NCBI GenBank assembly: GCA_963716525.1
Contig: OY970315.1
Location: 3,162,001 to 3,226,000 of the forward strand
Source: JBBREP01 sp963716525
Lineage (GTDB): Bacteria > Actinomycetota > Acidimicrobiia > IMCC26256 > PALSA-610
DNA: 64,000 nt
Direction of reading: 5' to 3'
Under the pieces are notes generated by a model. It saw only the letters and a list, made by a program, of their open reading frames with translations. It had not been told where the DNA came from and searched no databases. Numbering within the stretch: position 1 is the first letter of the stretch; the number at the start of each line of letters is the position of its first letter. Below, piece by piece: positions 9,629 through 18,087 of the stretch. Position numbers and translations under genes: made by a program.

Positions 9629-10842
9629 GCCGGCGCGGGCGAGGCCAGTCGCGCGAGCCGATCGACCTCGGCCCGCTCCTCGACGGTGGGGTCAGCGCCG
9701 AAGGCGAGGACGCCTCCGAGGGCGGTACGTGGTCCGCGAGCGACGGCGAGGCGACACCACCCGATCCGGGCGGCCGCGATCCCGACCGCGGCGTGATCGT
9801 GCCGCGCGTGCAGCACCGCCCGCGGCGCGGGCGCGCGCTGCTCGTGCTGCTTCTCGTGATCGCCGTCCCGGTGGCGGCCGCGGGCGCCGGGCTGTTCTGG
9901 TTCCAGCACCGGCTCGACGGTTCGCCGGGCGGTCGGGCGCTGTCGGTCACGATTGCACCGAGCACGAGCACCGACGCGATCGCGAACTTGCTCGAGCACG
10001 ACGGCGTGATCGACTCGACGCTGGCGTTCCGTCTCTACACCCGCGTGTTCCACCACTCGAAGCTGCACGCGGGCACGTTCACGCTCCGGGCCCACATGGG
10101 CGTCCGTGCGGCGGTGTCGACGCTCGAACGCGCGCCCGCCGAGACACGACTCGTACTACGGATCCGGCCCGGGCTCTGGCTGAACGAGATCGCCGCGCAG
10201 GTGCACGACCAGCTGCACCTCGACGCGTCGCACTTCATCAAGCTCGTGAAGACCGGCGCGGTGCGGTCGCGCTACCAACCGGCCGGCACCACGTCGGCGG
10301 AGGGGCTGCTCTATGCCGACACCTACTACTTCACGCCGCGCTCCACCGACCTCGATGTCGTGCGGGCGATGGTGCAGCGCTTCGATCAGGTCGCAGCATC
10401 CGAGGGGCTGGCGCACGCGGCCGCGGCGATCCACGTGGCGCCCTACGACGCGGTGAAGGTGGCGGCGCTGATCCAGAGCGAGGCGAAGTTCGCGGCCGAC
10501 GGCCCGCTCGTGGCCTCGGCGATCTACAACCGGCTCGCCCGCAACATGCCGCTCGACATCGACGCGATGGTGCTCTACGCGAACGACACGCACTCCACGA
10601 ACAACTTCGCTCGGCTGCGCACGATCGATTCGCCGTACAACTCGTACCTGCACACCGGGCTCGGGCCCACACCGATCGCGGCCGTCACGAAGACGAATCT
10701 CGACGCCGCGCTCCGGCCCGCGCACACCGCCGACGTCTACTGGGTGAATGCCGACTGTGCCGGACACCTCGCGTTCGCGGCCACGCAGCAGGAGCAGGAC
10801 CGCAACGTCAAGCACTACAACCAGCTCGGAGCGTGCCCGTGA
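9625..10842 (+). CDS. mltG: Endolytic murein transglycosylase MltG (YceG-like)
   Basis: Membrane-bound lytic transglycosylase that cleaves nascent glycan strands and limits peptidoglycan chain length; 405 aa. About 60 acidic/Gly-rich cytoplasmic residues precede one membrane helix (ALLVLLLVIAVPVAAAGAGL, near 73-92). A LysM-like/YceG N-domain and the YceG catalytic domain follow. The catalytic Glu is in AALIQSEAKFAAD (near 290), with VASAIYNRL and the conserved SPYNSYLHTGLGPTPI downstream. It starts at GTG 9625, overlapping the ruvX stop, and its TGA overlaps the aroE start, so the four genes appear translationally coupled. This order is standard in actinobacteria. Confidence 0.93.
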   Translation: MSRRGRGQSREPIDLGPLLDGGVSAEGEDASEGGTWSASDGEATPPDPGGRDPDRGVIVPRVQHRPRRGRALLVLLLVIAVPVAAAGAGLFWFQHRLDGSPGGRALSVTIAPSTSTDAIANLLEHDGVIDSTLAFRLYTRVFHHSKLHAGTFTLRAHMGVRAAVSTLERAPAETRLVLRIRPGLWLNEIAAQVHDQLHLDASHFIKLVKTGAVRSRYQPAGTTSAEGLLYADTYYFTPRSTDLDVVRAMVQRFDQVAASEGLAHAAAAIHVAPYDAVKVAALIQSEAKFAADGPLVASAIYNRLARNMPLDIDAMVLYANDTHSTNNFARLRTIDSPYNSYLHTGLGPTPIAAVTKTNLDAALRPAHTADVYWVNADCAGHLAFAATQQEQDRNVKHYNQLGACP

Positions 10843-11705
10843 CCCGGACGATCAGCGGGGCCACCTCGCTTGCTTGCGTGATCGGCGACCCGGTGCGCCA
10901 TTCCATGTCACCGGCGCTGCACAACGCGGCGTTCGCCGCACTCGATCTCGATTGGGTGTACGTGGCGTTCGAGGTGCCGCGTGGGCAGAGCGCGGCGGCG
11001 ATCGGCGCGATGCGTGCGCTCGGTATGCGTGGTGCCTCGGTGACCATGCCGCACAAGGAGGACGCGGTGCATGCATGCGACGAGGTGTCGACCCGTGCAT
11101 CCACGTTGCGCAGCGTCAACTGCGTGACGCGGTTGCCCGACGGTCGCATCCGCGGCGACACCACCGACGGTGACGGCTTCCTGCGGTCGCTCATCGACGC
11201 GCAGGTCGACGTGGCCGGACGCTCCGTGCTGCTGCTCGGCGCCGGGGGTGCGGCGCGCGCCGTGGCGGTTGCCCTCTGCGAGGCTGGCGCACGGGTGACG
11301 GTGACGGCCCGCCGGGCGGCTGCGGCCGATGCCGTCGCCGGGCTCACGGGCGGGCGCGGGGTGCACGGGGACATGGCCGCGACGACCGACTGGGACACCC
11401 GTGCCGGCGCGGCCGCGGCGGCCGACGTCGTGGTCAACGCCACGCCCGTGGGGATGCTCGACGACCGCACGTCGCCGCTCGACGCCGGCTGCTTGCATAC
11501 CGGTCAGGCGGTGGTCGACCTCGTCTACCAGCCGCTCGAGACGCCGCTGCTCGCCGCGGCGCGTGCCGCCGGTGCCCGTACGGTCGACGGTCTCGGGATG
11601 CTGGTGCACCAGGCGGCGCTGGCCTTCGAGCATTGGACGGGTCTGCCCGCGCCGGTCGCGGTGATGCGTGGCGCGGCCGAGGCGGCGATGACACACGGCA
11701 CGTAG
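10839..11705 (+). CDS. aroE: Shikimate dehydrogenase
   Basis: NADP-dependent reduction of 3-dehydroshikimate to shikimate; 288 aa. Substrate-binding residues lie in GDPVRHSMSPALHNAAF (residues 13-29), the catalytic Lys in SVTMPHKEDA (near 67-76), the Asp in GDTTDGDGF, and the nucleotide loop LLLGAGGAARAVAV near 130. VNATPVGM and QAALAFEHWTG close the domain. GTG 10839 overlaps the mltG stop as GTGA. Other shikimate genes (aroC, aroK, aroB, aroQ) lie 31 kb away in this window. Confidence 0.95.
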   Translation: MTRTISGATSLACVIGDPVRHSMSPALHNAAFAALDLDWVYVAFEVPRGQSAAAIGAMRALGMRGASVTMPHKEDAVHACDEVSTRASTLRSVNCVTRLPDGRIRGDTTDGDGFLRSLIDAQVDVAGRSVLLLGAGGAARAVAVALCEAGARVTVTARRAAAADAVAGLTGGRGVHGDMAATTDWDTRAGAAAAADVVVNATPVGMLDDRTSPLDAGCLHTGQAVVDLVYQPLETPLLAAARAAGARTVDGLGMLVHQAALAFEHWTGLPAPVAVMRGAAEAAMTHGT

Positions 11706-11717
11706 CCCTCCAACTCC

Positions 11718-11746
11718 TCAACTGTGCTGCCTCCGCGCGCCGATAC
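11718..11746 (+). promoter_or_regulatory. Sigma-28-like promoter of the DUF4388-pilB unit
   Basis: TCAACTGT at 11718-11725 and GCCGATAC at 11739-11746 are separated by 13 nt, so TCAA and GCCGATA are 17 nt apart. This resembles FliA/WhiG promoters (TAAA, about 15-16 nt, GCCGATAA). The start site would be near 11753, giving a very short leader that still holds the Shine-Dalgarno sequence (GAAGGAGG from 11752). Identical spacing is found before pilT and pilA. Confidence 0.6.
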
Positions 11747-11769
11747 CCACCGAAGGAGGAGGGCGCAGG

Positions 11770-12663
11770 ATGTCGCTATCGGGAACCTTCGACGTGTTCT
11801 CGTTGCCCGAGGTGCTGCGCATGCTCGCCACGGCGGGCAAAAGCGGCACCCTCACGGTCGAGGCCGGCGGTCGCTCGGCGCGGGTCGAGCTGTACGAGGG
11901 GGAGTGCTGCGGCGCTGGCGACGGCGGCGGCGACGAGCCGCTCGTCGCCACCCACACGCAGGCGGCACTGCACGCGCGGCTGCTCGACGTGGCGTTCGAG
12001 ACCGGCGGGTTGGACGACGGGGCCTTCCGCTTCGCCGCCGACGACCACCCGCGCCCGCGGCCCGCCGCGTGTGCGCCCATCGAACCGGTGCTCGACGAGC
12101 TCGACCAGCTCGAGCGCGAGTGGCACGACATCGCCACCGTCGTGCCGTCCACCGACGCGATTCCAGTGCTCGCGCCGCAGCTGCCGGGCGACGAGATCGT
12201 CGTCAGCGCGTTCGAATGGGCCCTGCTCGCGTGCCTCGACGGGACGAACGCGGTTCGCGACCTGCCGGGCCGCTCGGGTGGCTCGCTCGTGGGCGTGTGC
12301 CGGGCGCTCGCGTCGCTGGTGCGGCGGGGCGCGATCGACGTCGCGGCTGCACCCGCATCGGCCCGGCCGGCGGCGCCGCCAGCCCCGGTCGTGGAGGCAG
12401 CCCCGGTCGTGGCGGCGGCCCCGGTCGTGGCCCCGAGCGTCGTGGATCCGATCGAGGAGGTGCTGGGCGAGGTGCTCCTCGACGCCGCACCGTCGCCCGC
12501 CGAGCTCGACCCCGACGCGCTCGCCGAGCCGCTTGCCGACCCCACTGAGCCCGTCGAGGCCGGCGACGAGCCCGACCCGGACGCGGCCGAGCCGGCGCCG
12601 GCCGAGCCGGTTCCCGGTGACCGGGGCGCCATGCTCCGGCTCTTCTCGGCCCTGCGCGAATAG
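11770..12663 (+). CDS. PATAN/DUF4388-domain protein, T4P-associated
   Basis: 297 aa. Residues 1-90 (SLSGTFDVFSLPEVLRMLATAGKSGTL...) match the DUF4388/PATAN domain, which in cyanobacterial response regulators binds the pilus ATPase and its platform protein. Residues 140-190 (FEWALLACLDGTNAVRDLPG, GVCRALASLVRRGAIDV) look like the small winged-helix-type module often paired with DUF4388. The C-terminal third is Ala/Pro/Glu-rich and probably disordered, ending in AMLRLFSALRE, a possible binding peptide. A strong Shine-Dalgarno (AAGGAGGAGG) precedes ATG 11770. Position directly upstream of pilB and the sigma-28-like promoter tie it to the pilus motor. No receiver domain is attached. Confidence 0.8.
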   Translation: MSLSGTFDVFSLPEVLRMLATAGKSGTLTVEAGGRSARVELYEGECCGAGDGGGDEPLVATHTQAALHARLLDVAFETGGLDDGAFRFAADDHPRPRPAACAPIEPVLDELDQLEREWHDIATVVPSTDAIPVLAPQLPGDEIVVSAFEWALLACLDGTNAVRDLPGRSGGSLVGVCRALASLVRRGAIDVAAAPASARPAAPPAPVVEAAPVVAAAPVVAPSVVDPIEEVLGEVLLDAAPSPAELDPDALAEPLADPTEPVEAGDEPDPDAAEPAPAEPVPGDRGAMLRLFSALRE

Positions 12664-12777
12664 CGATCCGGCCGTGGACCTCGCGCCCCGGGCGGCGGCC
12701 CCAACCGGGCTGATGGGGCCCGCTCTCCAGCGCGCCCGGCGGCCGGTCGATACCCCGTTCGGACCTGGAGGCTGACC

Positions 12778-14462
12778 CTGTCGGACGGAACGCCGCTCGG
12801 CGCGCTCTTGCTGCGCGAAGGCCTCGTGACCGAGGCCCAGCTCGACGCGGCCCTGCGCGAGCAGATGGCGAGCGGCAAGCAGCTCGGCCGGATCCTCATC
12901 GAGATGAAGGCGGTCGAGGAAGCCGACGTCGTGCGCGCCCTGGCCCGCCAGGTTGGCATCGAGTTCGTCGACCTCAACGACGTGATGATCGATGCCGGCG
13001 TGGTGTCGCTCGTGAGCGAGACGATCGTCCGGCGCTACCAGGCTCTGCCGATCGGTTGGGACGGCGAGCGGCTCATCGTCGCGATGGCCGACCCGTCGAA
13101 CGTGTTCGCCCTCGACGACATCCGGTCGCTCACCGGGCGTGAGCTTCGCAGCGTCGTTGCGACTCCCTCGCAGATCACCGAGCTCATCGACCGTTACTTC
13201 CGTGTCGATACCGAAGTCGACAGCGTCGCCCTGCTCGCGGTCGACGAAGCGGACGACGAAGCGGACTCGCTCGCGAACGTCCACGAGGTCGTCGAGGACG
13301 CACCGATCGTCAAGTTCGTGAACCTGCTCATCACCCAGGCCGTCGCGGACCGCGCGAGCGACATCCATGTGGAGCCCGGCGAGCAGGACGTGCGCATCCG
13401 CTTCCGCATCGACGGTGTGCTCCACGAGGTGATGCACGCGCCCCGCGCGATCCAGAGCGGCGTGATCTCGCGCATCAAGCTCATGGCCGACATCAACATC
13501 GCCGAGCGGCGCATCCCCCAGGACGGCCGCATCTCGATGAAGGTCGCCGGCCACGGCATCGACCTCCGCGTCGCGACGCTGCCCACCGTGCACGGCGAGA
13601 AGATCGTGCTGCGGATTCTCGACAAGGGGACTGCGCTCCTGCGCCTCGGCGAGCTCGGGTTCCTGCCCGAGACGCTCGAACGCTTCGGCGAGTCGTATCG
13701 CAAGCCCTACGGAACGATCCTCGTCACCGGACCGACTGGCTCGGGCAAGTCGACCACGCTGTACGCGACGTTGAACATCCTCAACCAGGTCGACCGCAAC
13801 ATCATCACCGTCGAGGACCCGGTGGAGTACCGCCTCGCCGGCATCAACCAGGTGCAGATCCACCCGAAGGCCGGGCTCACGTTCGCCGCCGCGCTGCGCT
13901 CGATCCTGCGCTCCGACCCCGACATCGTCCTCGTGGGCGAGATCCGCGACCGCGAGACCGCGGTGATCGCGATCGAGGCCGCGCTCACCGGCCACCTCGT
14001 GCTGTCGACGCTGCACACCAACGACGCCGCGTCGACCCCGATGCGGCTCGTCGAGATGGGCGTCGAGCCGTTCCTCGTGACCTCCGCGCTCGACTGCGTG
14101 GTGGCGCAGCGGCTCGCGGCAAGCTCTGCGACAAGTGCAAGGAGCAGTACGACCCGACCGAGGCCGAGCTGGCCCAGGCCGGCTGGGATCTCGGTGCCGA
14201 GGAGCACGGCGGCTGGCCCACCGTGTTCCGTGCCGTGGGTTGCAGCCATTGCGGCCGTACCGGCTATCGCGGCCGCTTCGGGATCCACGAGGTGATGGTG
14301 CTCACCGAGGAGCTCGAGCGCGCGGTCATCGAACGGCGATCCAGCGAGGACATCGCCAAGGTGGCGATGATGCAGGGCATGCTCTCGCTCCGCCAGGACG
14401 GTCTGCGCAAGGTCGCCCTCGGCATGACGAGCTTCGAGGAGATCTTCCGCGTGGTCGCCTGA
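12778..14462 (+). CDS. pilB: Type IV pilus assembly ATPase PilB (GspE family), CTG start, frame-broken
   Basis: Hexameric ATPase powering pilus extension; about 561 aa. Residues 5-57 form two 24-residue motifs separated by five residues (PLGALLLREGLV... and QLGRILIEMKAV..., each ending in Q), the layout of the MshEN c-di-GMP-binding domain. Walker A GPTGSGKST is near 318, the Asp box VEDPVEYR near 345, Walker B SDPDIVLVGEIRD near 380. The zinc site is C-x2-C (CDKCKE) with CSHCGRTGYRGR. The frame is lost near 14119 (one base missing in a GC run) between AQRLA and KLCDKC; the remainder ends at 14462. TGGAGG at 12766-12771 indicates CTG 12778 as start. No ATG, GTG or TTG lies upstream in frame, and TTG 12808 would cut into the domain. 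Confidence 0.92.
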
Positions 14463-14506
14463 TCGCCCCCCGACGCCCCCGCGTGATCGCTCAGCCGGTC
14501 CGGGCG

Positions 14507-14535
14507 TCAAGGTCGGGGGCGCTCGATGCCGATAG
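14507..14535 (+). promoter_or_regulatory. Sigma-28-like promoter of pilT
   Basis: TCAAGGTC at 14507-14514, 13 nt, then GCCGATAG at 14528-14535. Same TCAA-N17-GCCGATA spacing as the promoters before DUF4388 and pilA. Predicted start near 14542, upstream of the GAGAGGGG Shine-Dalgarno at 14552-14559. Confidence 0.65.
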
Positions 14536-14565
14536 AGGGACGGTTTGGTACGAGAGGGGCAGTTC

Positions 14566-16116
14566 GTGGTCACGCAACCGGCGAGGCGGTTCGGAGAGAC
14601 GCTGGTGGACCGCCACGTGCTCAGCCGTACCGACCTCGAGGAGGCGCTCGCCGAGTCGGAAACCAGCGCCAAGCCACTGCCGGCGGTGCTCGTCGAACGC
14701 GGGCTCGTGGGCCACAAGGACCTCACCGCGGCGCTCGCCGAGAGCATCGGGGTGCGCTTCGTCGACTTCCACGACACCCCGCTGCACCACGACGCGGCGT
14801 CGCTGATCCCGGCCGACATCGCGCGTGCGCATCTCGCGCTCGCGATCGACTTCGACGGCCCGCGGCTCATCGTGGCCTTCGCCGAGCCGGGCAGCGACGA
14901 AGCCGTCACCGCGGTCGGTCGCGCGACCGGCTACGAGATCGTCGCCGCGGTGGCCGACCGCGTGGAGCTGCAGCGCGCGATCGACACCGTGTACGGCGCG
15001 GCGCCGGAACAGGCGCTCGGCCCGCCCGAGCTCGGTGGCGCGATGGGCCCGGACGACGTGCACGTCAACGAGCTGCTCGAGCAGGTGATCGCGCTGAACG
15101 GCTCCGACCTCCATCTCACCGCGGGATCTCACCCGGTCGTGCGCGTCAACGGTGAGCTGCGCCCACTCCCGGAGTTCCCGGTGCTCAACGGCAGCCAGGT
15201 GCGCCAGATGGTGTACTCGATCATCTCGCAGAAGCAGCGCGAGAAGTTCGAGACGAACCTCGAGCTCGACACGAGCTACACGTTGCCGGGCCGCAGCCGC
15301 TTCCGCCTGAACCTGTTCCTGCAGCGCGACAGCGTCGGGTGCGTGATGCGCGCGATCCCGTACGAGATCGTCGACTTCGACCAGCTCGGTGTGCCCGCGG
15401 CGGTCCGCCAGTTCGCGTACCTGCCGCGCGGGCTGGTGCTGGTGACCGGGCCGACCGGGTCGGGCAAGAGCACCACGCTGGCGAGCCTCATCGACATCAT
15501 CAACCGCGAGAAGGCCGTCCACATCATGACGGTCGAGGATCCGATCGAGTTCCTGCACCAGCACAAGCGGGCGCTCGTGAACCAGAGGGAAGTGGGGGAG
15601 GACACGCAGTCGTTCGCGAACGCGCTGAAGCACGTGCTGCGCCAGGATCCCGATGTGATCCTCGTGGGCGAGATGCGTGACCTCGAGACGATCTCCACCG
15701 CGCTCACCGCGGCCGAGACCGGTCACCTCGTGTTCGCCACCCTGCACACGCAGGACGCGCCACAGTCGATCGATCGCATCATCGACGTGTTTCCCGCGCA
15801 CCAGCAGCAGCAGATCCGGGTGCAGCTCGCCGCGAGCATCCAGGGCATCGTCACCCAGCAGCTCGTGCCGACCGCCGACGGCCTGGCGCGTGCCGCGGTG
15901 TGCGAGGTGCTCGTGGCCACGCCGGCAATCCGCAACCTGATCCGCGAGGCGAAGGTGCACCAGATCTACTCGATGCTGCAGGCCGGCGGGAAGTACGGCA
16001 TGGTCACGATGGACATGTCGCTCGCGCATCTCGTGCGCGCCGGACGGATCAGCCGTGAGGACGCCGCGGAACGCTGCGCCAACGAGGACGACCTCCGCCG
16101 CCTGGTGGCGGGGTAG
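14566..16116 (+). CDS. pilT: Type IV pilus retraction ATPase PilT with N-terminal MshEN-like domain
   Basis: 516 aa, against about 340-380 for typical PilT. The extra N-terminus (residues 5-150) starts with two 24-residue motifs split by five residues (RFGETLVDRHVL... and PLPAVLVERGLV...), resembling the MshEN domain of GspE/PilB ATPases. The canonical Gln ending each motif is Ser here. The PilT core follows: SDLHLTAGSHPVVRVNGEL near 185, Walker A GPTGSGKST near 295, Asp box VEDPIEFLH, Walker B QDPDVILVGEMRDLET, His box TLHTQDA, and the PilT-typical AIRNLIREAKVHQI near the end. GTG 14566 is preferred for its Shine-Dalgarno GAGAGGGG at 6 nt spacing; TTG 14545 is the alternative. It has its own sigma-28-like promoter and lies between pilB and pilC. 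Confidence 0.93.
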   Translation: MVTQPARRFGETLVDRHVLSRTDLEEALAESETSAKPLPAVLVERGLVGHKDLTAALAESIGVRFVDFHDTPLHHDAASLIPADIARAHLALAIDFDGPRLIVAFAEPGSDEAVTAVGRATGYEIVAAVADRVELQRAIDTVYGAAPEQALGPPELGGAMGPDDVHVNELLEQVIALNGSDLHLTAGSHPVVRVNGELRPLPEFPVLNGSQVRQMVYSIISQKQREKFETNLELDTSYTLPGRSRFRLNLFLQRDSVGCVMRAIPYEIVDFDQLGVPAAVRQFAYLPRGLVLVTGPTGSGKSTTLASLIDIINREKAVHIMTVEDPIEFLHQHKRALVNQREVGEDTQSFANALKHVLRQDPDVILVGEMRDLETISTALTAAETGHLVFATLHTQDAPQSIDRIIDVFPAHQQQQIRVQLAASIQGIVTQQLVPTADGLARAAVCEVLVATPAIRNLIREAKVHQIYSMLQAGGKYGMVTMDMSLAHLVRAGRISREDAAERCANEDDLRRLVAG

Positions 16117-16148
16117 CGGGAGCGAGCGATGAAGAGGGCACTGAGCAC

Positions 16149-17369
16149 ATGACCGCCACCACGTACGCCTACAAGGTTCGCGACCGGGGCGGGCTGCTCG
16201 TCGAGGGCGCGCTCGATGCCGACAACGAGCAGCTGCTCGTCGCGAAGCTGCGTTCGATGGGCTACACGCCCATCGCCGTCAACGCGCAGAAGGGCGAGAC
16301 ACTCTCGAAGGAGCTCCACCTCCCGGGGCGGAGCGGCGTCAAGCTGAAGGACGTCGCGGTCTTCTCGCGGCAGTTCGCGACGATGATCAACTCGGGGCTC
16401 TCGCTCTTGCGGGCGTTGAACATCCTCGCGGAGCAGACCGAGAACAAGGCGCTCGCGTCGGTGGTCAATCACGTGCGCATCGACGTCGAGAAGGGCGCAA
16501 GCCTGTCGGTGGCGCTGTCGCGGCACCCGAAGACGTTCAACCGCCTCTACGTGTCGATGGTGAAGGCCGGCGAAGTGGGCGGCGCGCTCGACAGCGTGCT
16601 GCAGCGGCTCGCGACCACGATCGAGAAGCAGGTGGAGCTGCGGCGCAAGGTGCGGTCGGCGATGACGTACCCGGCGGTGGTCGCGGTGCTCGTGCTCTGC
16701 ATCGTGTCGGCAATGCTGCTGTTCATCATCCCGATGTTCAAGTCGCTCTACAAGCAGCTCGGCGGCAAGCTGCCGGCACCGACGCAGATCCTCATCGACA
16801 TCTCGTCGTTCGTGCGCAGCCTCTGGTATCTCCTCGCGATCGCGCTCGTTGCCGCGGTGGTGGCCTTCAAACGCTGGACCCAGTCTGAGCCGGGCCGCAA
16901 GCAGTGGGACGCGATCAAGCTGCGGGCCCCGGTGTTCGGCCCCCTCGTGCGCAAGACCGCACTCGCCCGCTTCAGCCGCACGTTGTCCGCGCTCGTGCGT
17001 TCCGGTGTGCCGATTCTCGAGGCGCTCGACATCGTGGCCGACACGTCGGGCAACCATGTGGTGTCGGTCGCGGTCCACGACGCGCAGAGCGCGGTGAAGC
17101 AAGGCGAGCCGCTCGCGAGCAAGCTCGAGGAGCATCCGGTGTTCCCGCCCATGGTCACCCAGATGATGGCCGTCGGCGAGGAGACCGGTGCCGTCGACGA
17201 GATGCTCGACAAGATCGCCGACTTCTACGACCAGGAGGTCGAAGCCACCGTCGCCGCGCTCACGAGCCTGATCGAGCCGCTGCTCATCGTGGTGATGGGC
17301 GCATGCGTCGGCGGCATGGTGATCAGCCTGTATCTCCCGATGTTCAACATCATCAAGCTCATCAAGTGA
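16149..17369 (+). CDS. pilC: Type IV pilus inner-membrane platform protein PilC (GspF family)
   Basis: 406 aa, full length. Two GspF domains are visible. The first has VFSRQFATMINSGLSLLRALNIL (near 78), AGEVGGALDSVL and membrane helix VVAVLVLCIVSAMLLFIIPMF (near 178-198). The second has FSRTLSALVRSGVPILEALDIVAD (near 278), GEETGAVDEMLDKIADFYDQEV and a C-terminal helix LLIVVMGACVGGMVISLYLPMF. It couples PilB and PilT to the growing pilus. ATG 16149 follows pilT by 32 nt with an AGAGG-type ribosome site. Last gene of this T4P block. Confidence 0.95.
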   Translation: MTATTYAYKVRDRGGLLVEGALDADNEQLLVAKLRSMGYTPIAVNAQKGETLSKELHLPGRSGVKLKDVAVFSRQFATMINSGLSLLRALNILAEQTENKALASVVNHVRIDVEKGASLSVALSRHPKTFNRLYVSMVKAGEVGGALDSVLQRLATTIEKQVELRRKVRSAMTYPAVVAVLVLCIVSAMLLFIIPMFKSLYKQLGGKLPAPTQILIDISSFVRSLWYLLAIALVAAVVAFKRWTQSEPGRKQWDAIKLRAPVFGPLVRKTALARFSRTLSALVRSGVPILEALDIVADTSGNHVVSVAVHDAQSAVKQGEPLASKLEEHPVFPPMVTQMMAVGEETGAVDEMLDKIADFYDQEVEATVAALTSLIEPLLIVVMGACVGGMVISLYLPMFNIIKLIK

Positions 17370-17387
17370 GCCTGCGGAAGTAGGACT

Positions 17388-17419
17388 GCAGGGCCCGACC
17401 GGGCGTGCTCGCACCCTGC
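17388..17419 (+). terminator. Possible terminator hairpin after pilC
   Basis: GCAGGG (17388-17393) and CCCTGC (17414-17419) can pair around a 20-nt GC-rich loop in the 72-nt gap between pilC and the next gene. There is no T-run, so this is a weak call. Confidence 0.25.
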
Positions 17420-17427
17420 GGGGCTCT

Positions 17428-17433
17428 TACACT
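17428..17433 (+). promoter_or_regulatory. -10 hexamer TACACT, leaderless
   Basis: TACACT is followed by 8 nt and ATG 17442 of the isochorismatase-like gene, with no Shine-Dalgarno sequence between. Confidence 0.5.
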
Positions 17434-17441
17434 GGCTTGCC

Positions 17442-18005
17442 ATGACCGCGCTTGCCGACCGCCCGAACACCGCGTTGCTCGTGATCGACGTGCAGAACGG
17501 GGTCGTAGACGGTGCGTACGACCGTGATGCGGTGATCGCCAACATCAACGCACTCGTCGCCAAGGCACGCGACGAGGACGTCGCGATCGTCTGGGTGCAG
17601 CACTCCGACGACGAGCTGCAGTCCGGTACCGACGCCTGGCAGTACGTGGCCGAGCTGCAGCGCCGCGACACGGAACCGCTCGTGCACAAGCAGTTCGGCG
17701 ATTCCTTCGACGACACCGAGCTCGAGCAGCTCCTTGCCGAGCGCGGCGTCGGCCGTCTGGTCGTCACCGGTGCGCAGACCGACGCGTGCATCCGCTCGAC
17801 GTTGCACGGCGCGATCGTGCGGGGCTACGACGCCACCCTCGTCGCCGACGCCCACACGACCGAAGACCAGACCGCGTACGGCGCACCACCGCCGCAGGAC
17901 GTGATCGCCCACACGAACCTCTACTGGCAGTTTCAGCGCGCGCCGGGCCGGCGGGGCGCGACGGTGGGCACGGCCGACGTGAGCTTCGCCCCTACCGACG
18001 TTTGA
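17442..18005 (+). CDS. Isochorismatase-family cysteine hydrolase
   Basis: 187 aa alpha/beta hydrolase of the isochorismatase/nicotinamidase superfamily, single domain. The triad is visible: Asp in LLVIDVQNGVVDG (residue 15), Lys in HKQFGDSF (near 87) and Cys in VVTGAQTDACIRST (near 117) after the usual cis-peptide region. Substrate cannot be told from sequence; relatives act on amides or imides. Monocistronic between pilC and a convergent regulator gene, with a leaderless-type promoter. Confidence 0.88.
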   Translation: MTALADRPNTALLVIDVQNGVVDGAYDRDAVIANINALVAKARDEDVAIVWVQHSDDELQSGTDAWQYVAELQRRDTEPLVHKQFGDSFDDTELEQLLAERGVGRLVVTGAQTDACIRSTLHGAIVRGYDATLVADAHTTEDQTAYGAPPPQDVIAHTNLYWQFQRAPGRRGATVGTADVSFAPTDV

Positions 18006-18087
18006 GCTGTGCGGACCGAGGGTGACGGGCCGCCGCCGGCTCCCGTGTGCTTCGCTGCAGCTGCGTGCGGCATGCGACGACCGTGAG

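Noticed and set aside
6514..10842. A single 1442-codon frame joining AlaS, RuvX and MltG as one protein
   Set aside because: The join exists only because two indels put the stops out of frame. Each gene's proper end and the GTGA overlaps are visible in the adjacent frame.
12746..12753. GTCGATAC upstream of pilB as a sigma-28-like -10
   Set aside because: One mismatch in the core and no TCAA at the right distance; pilB can be read from the DUF4388 promoter.
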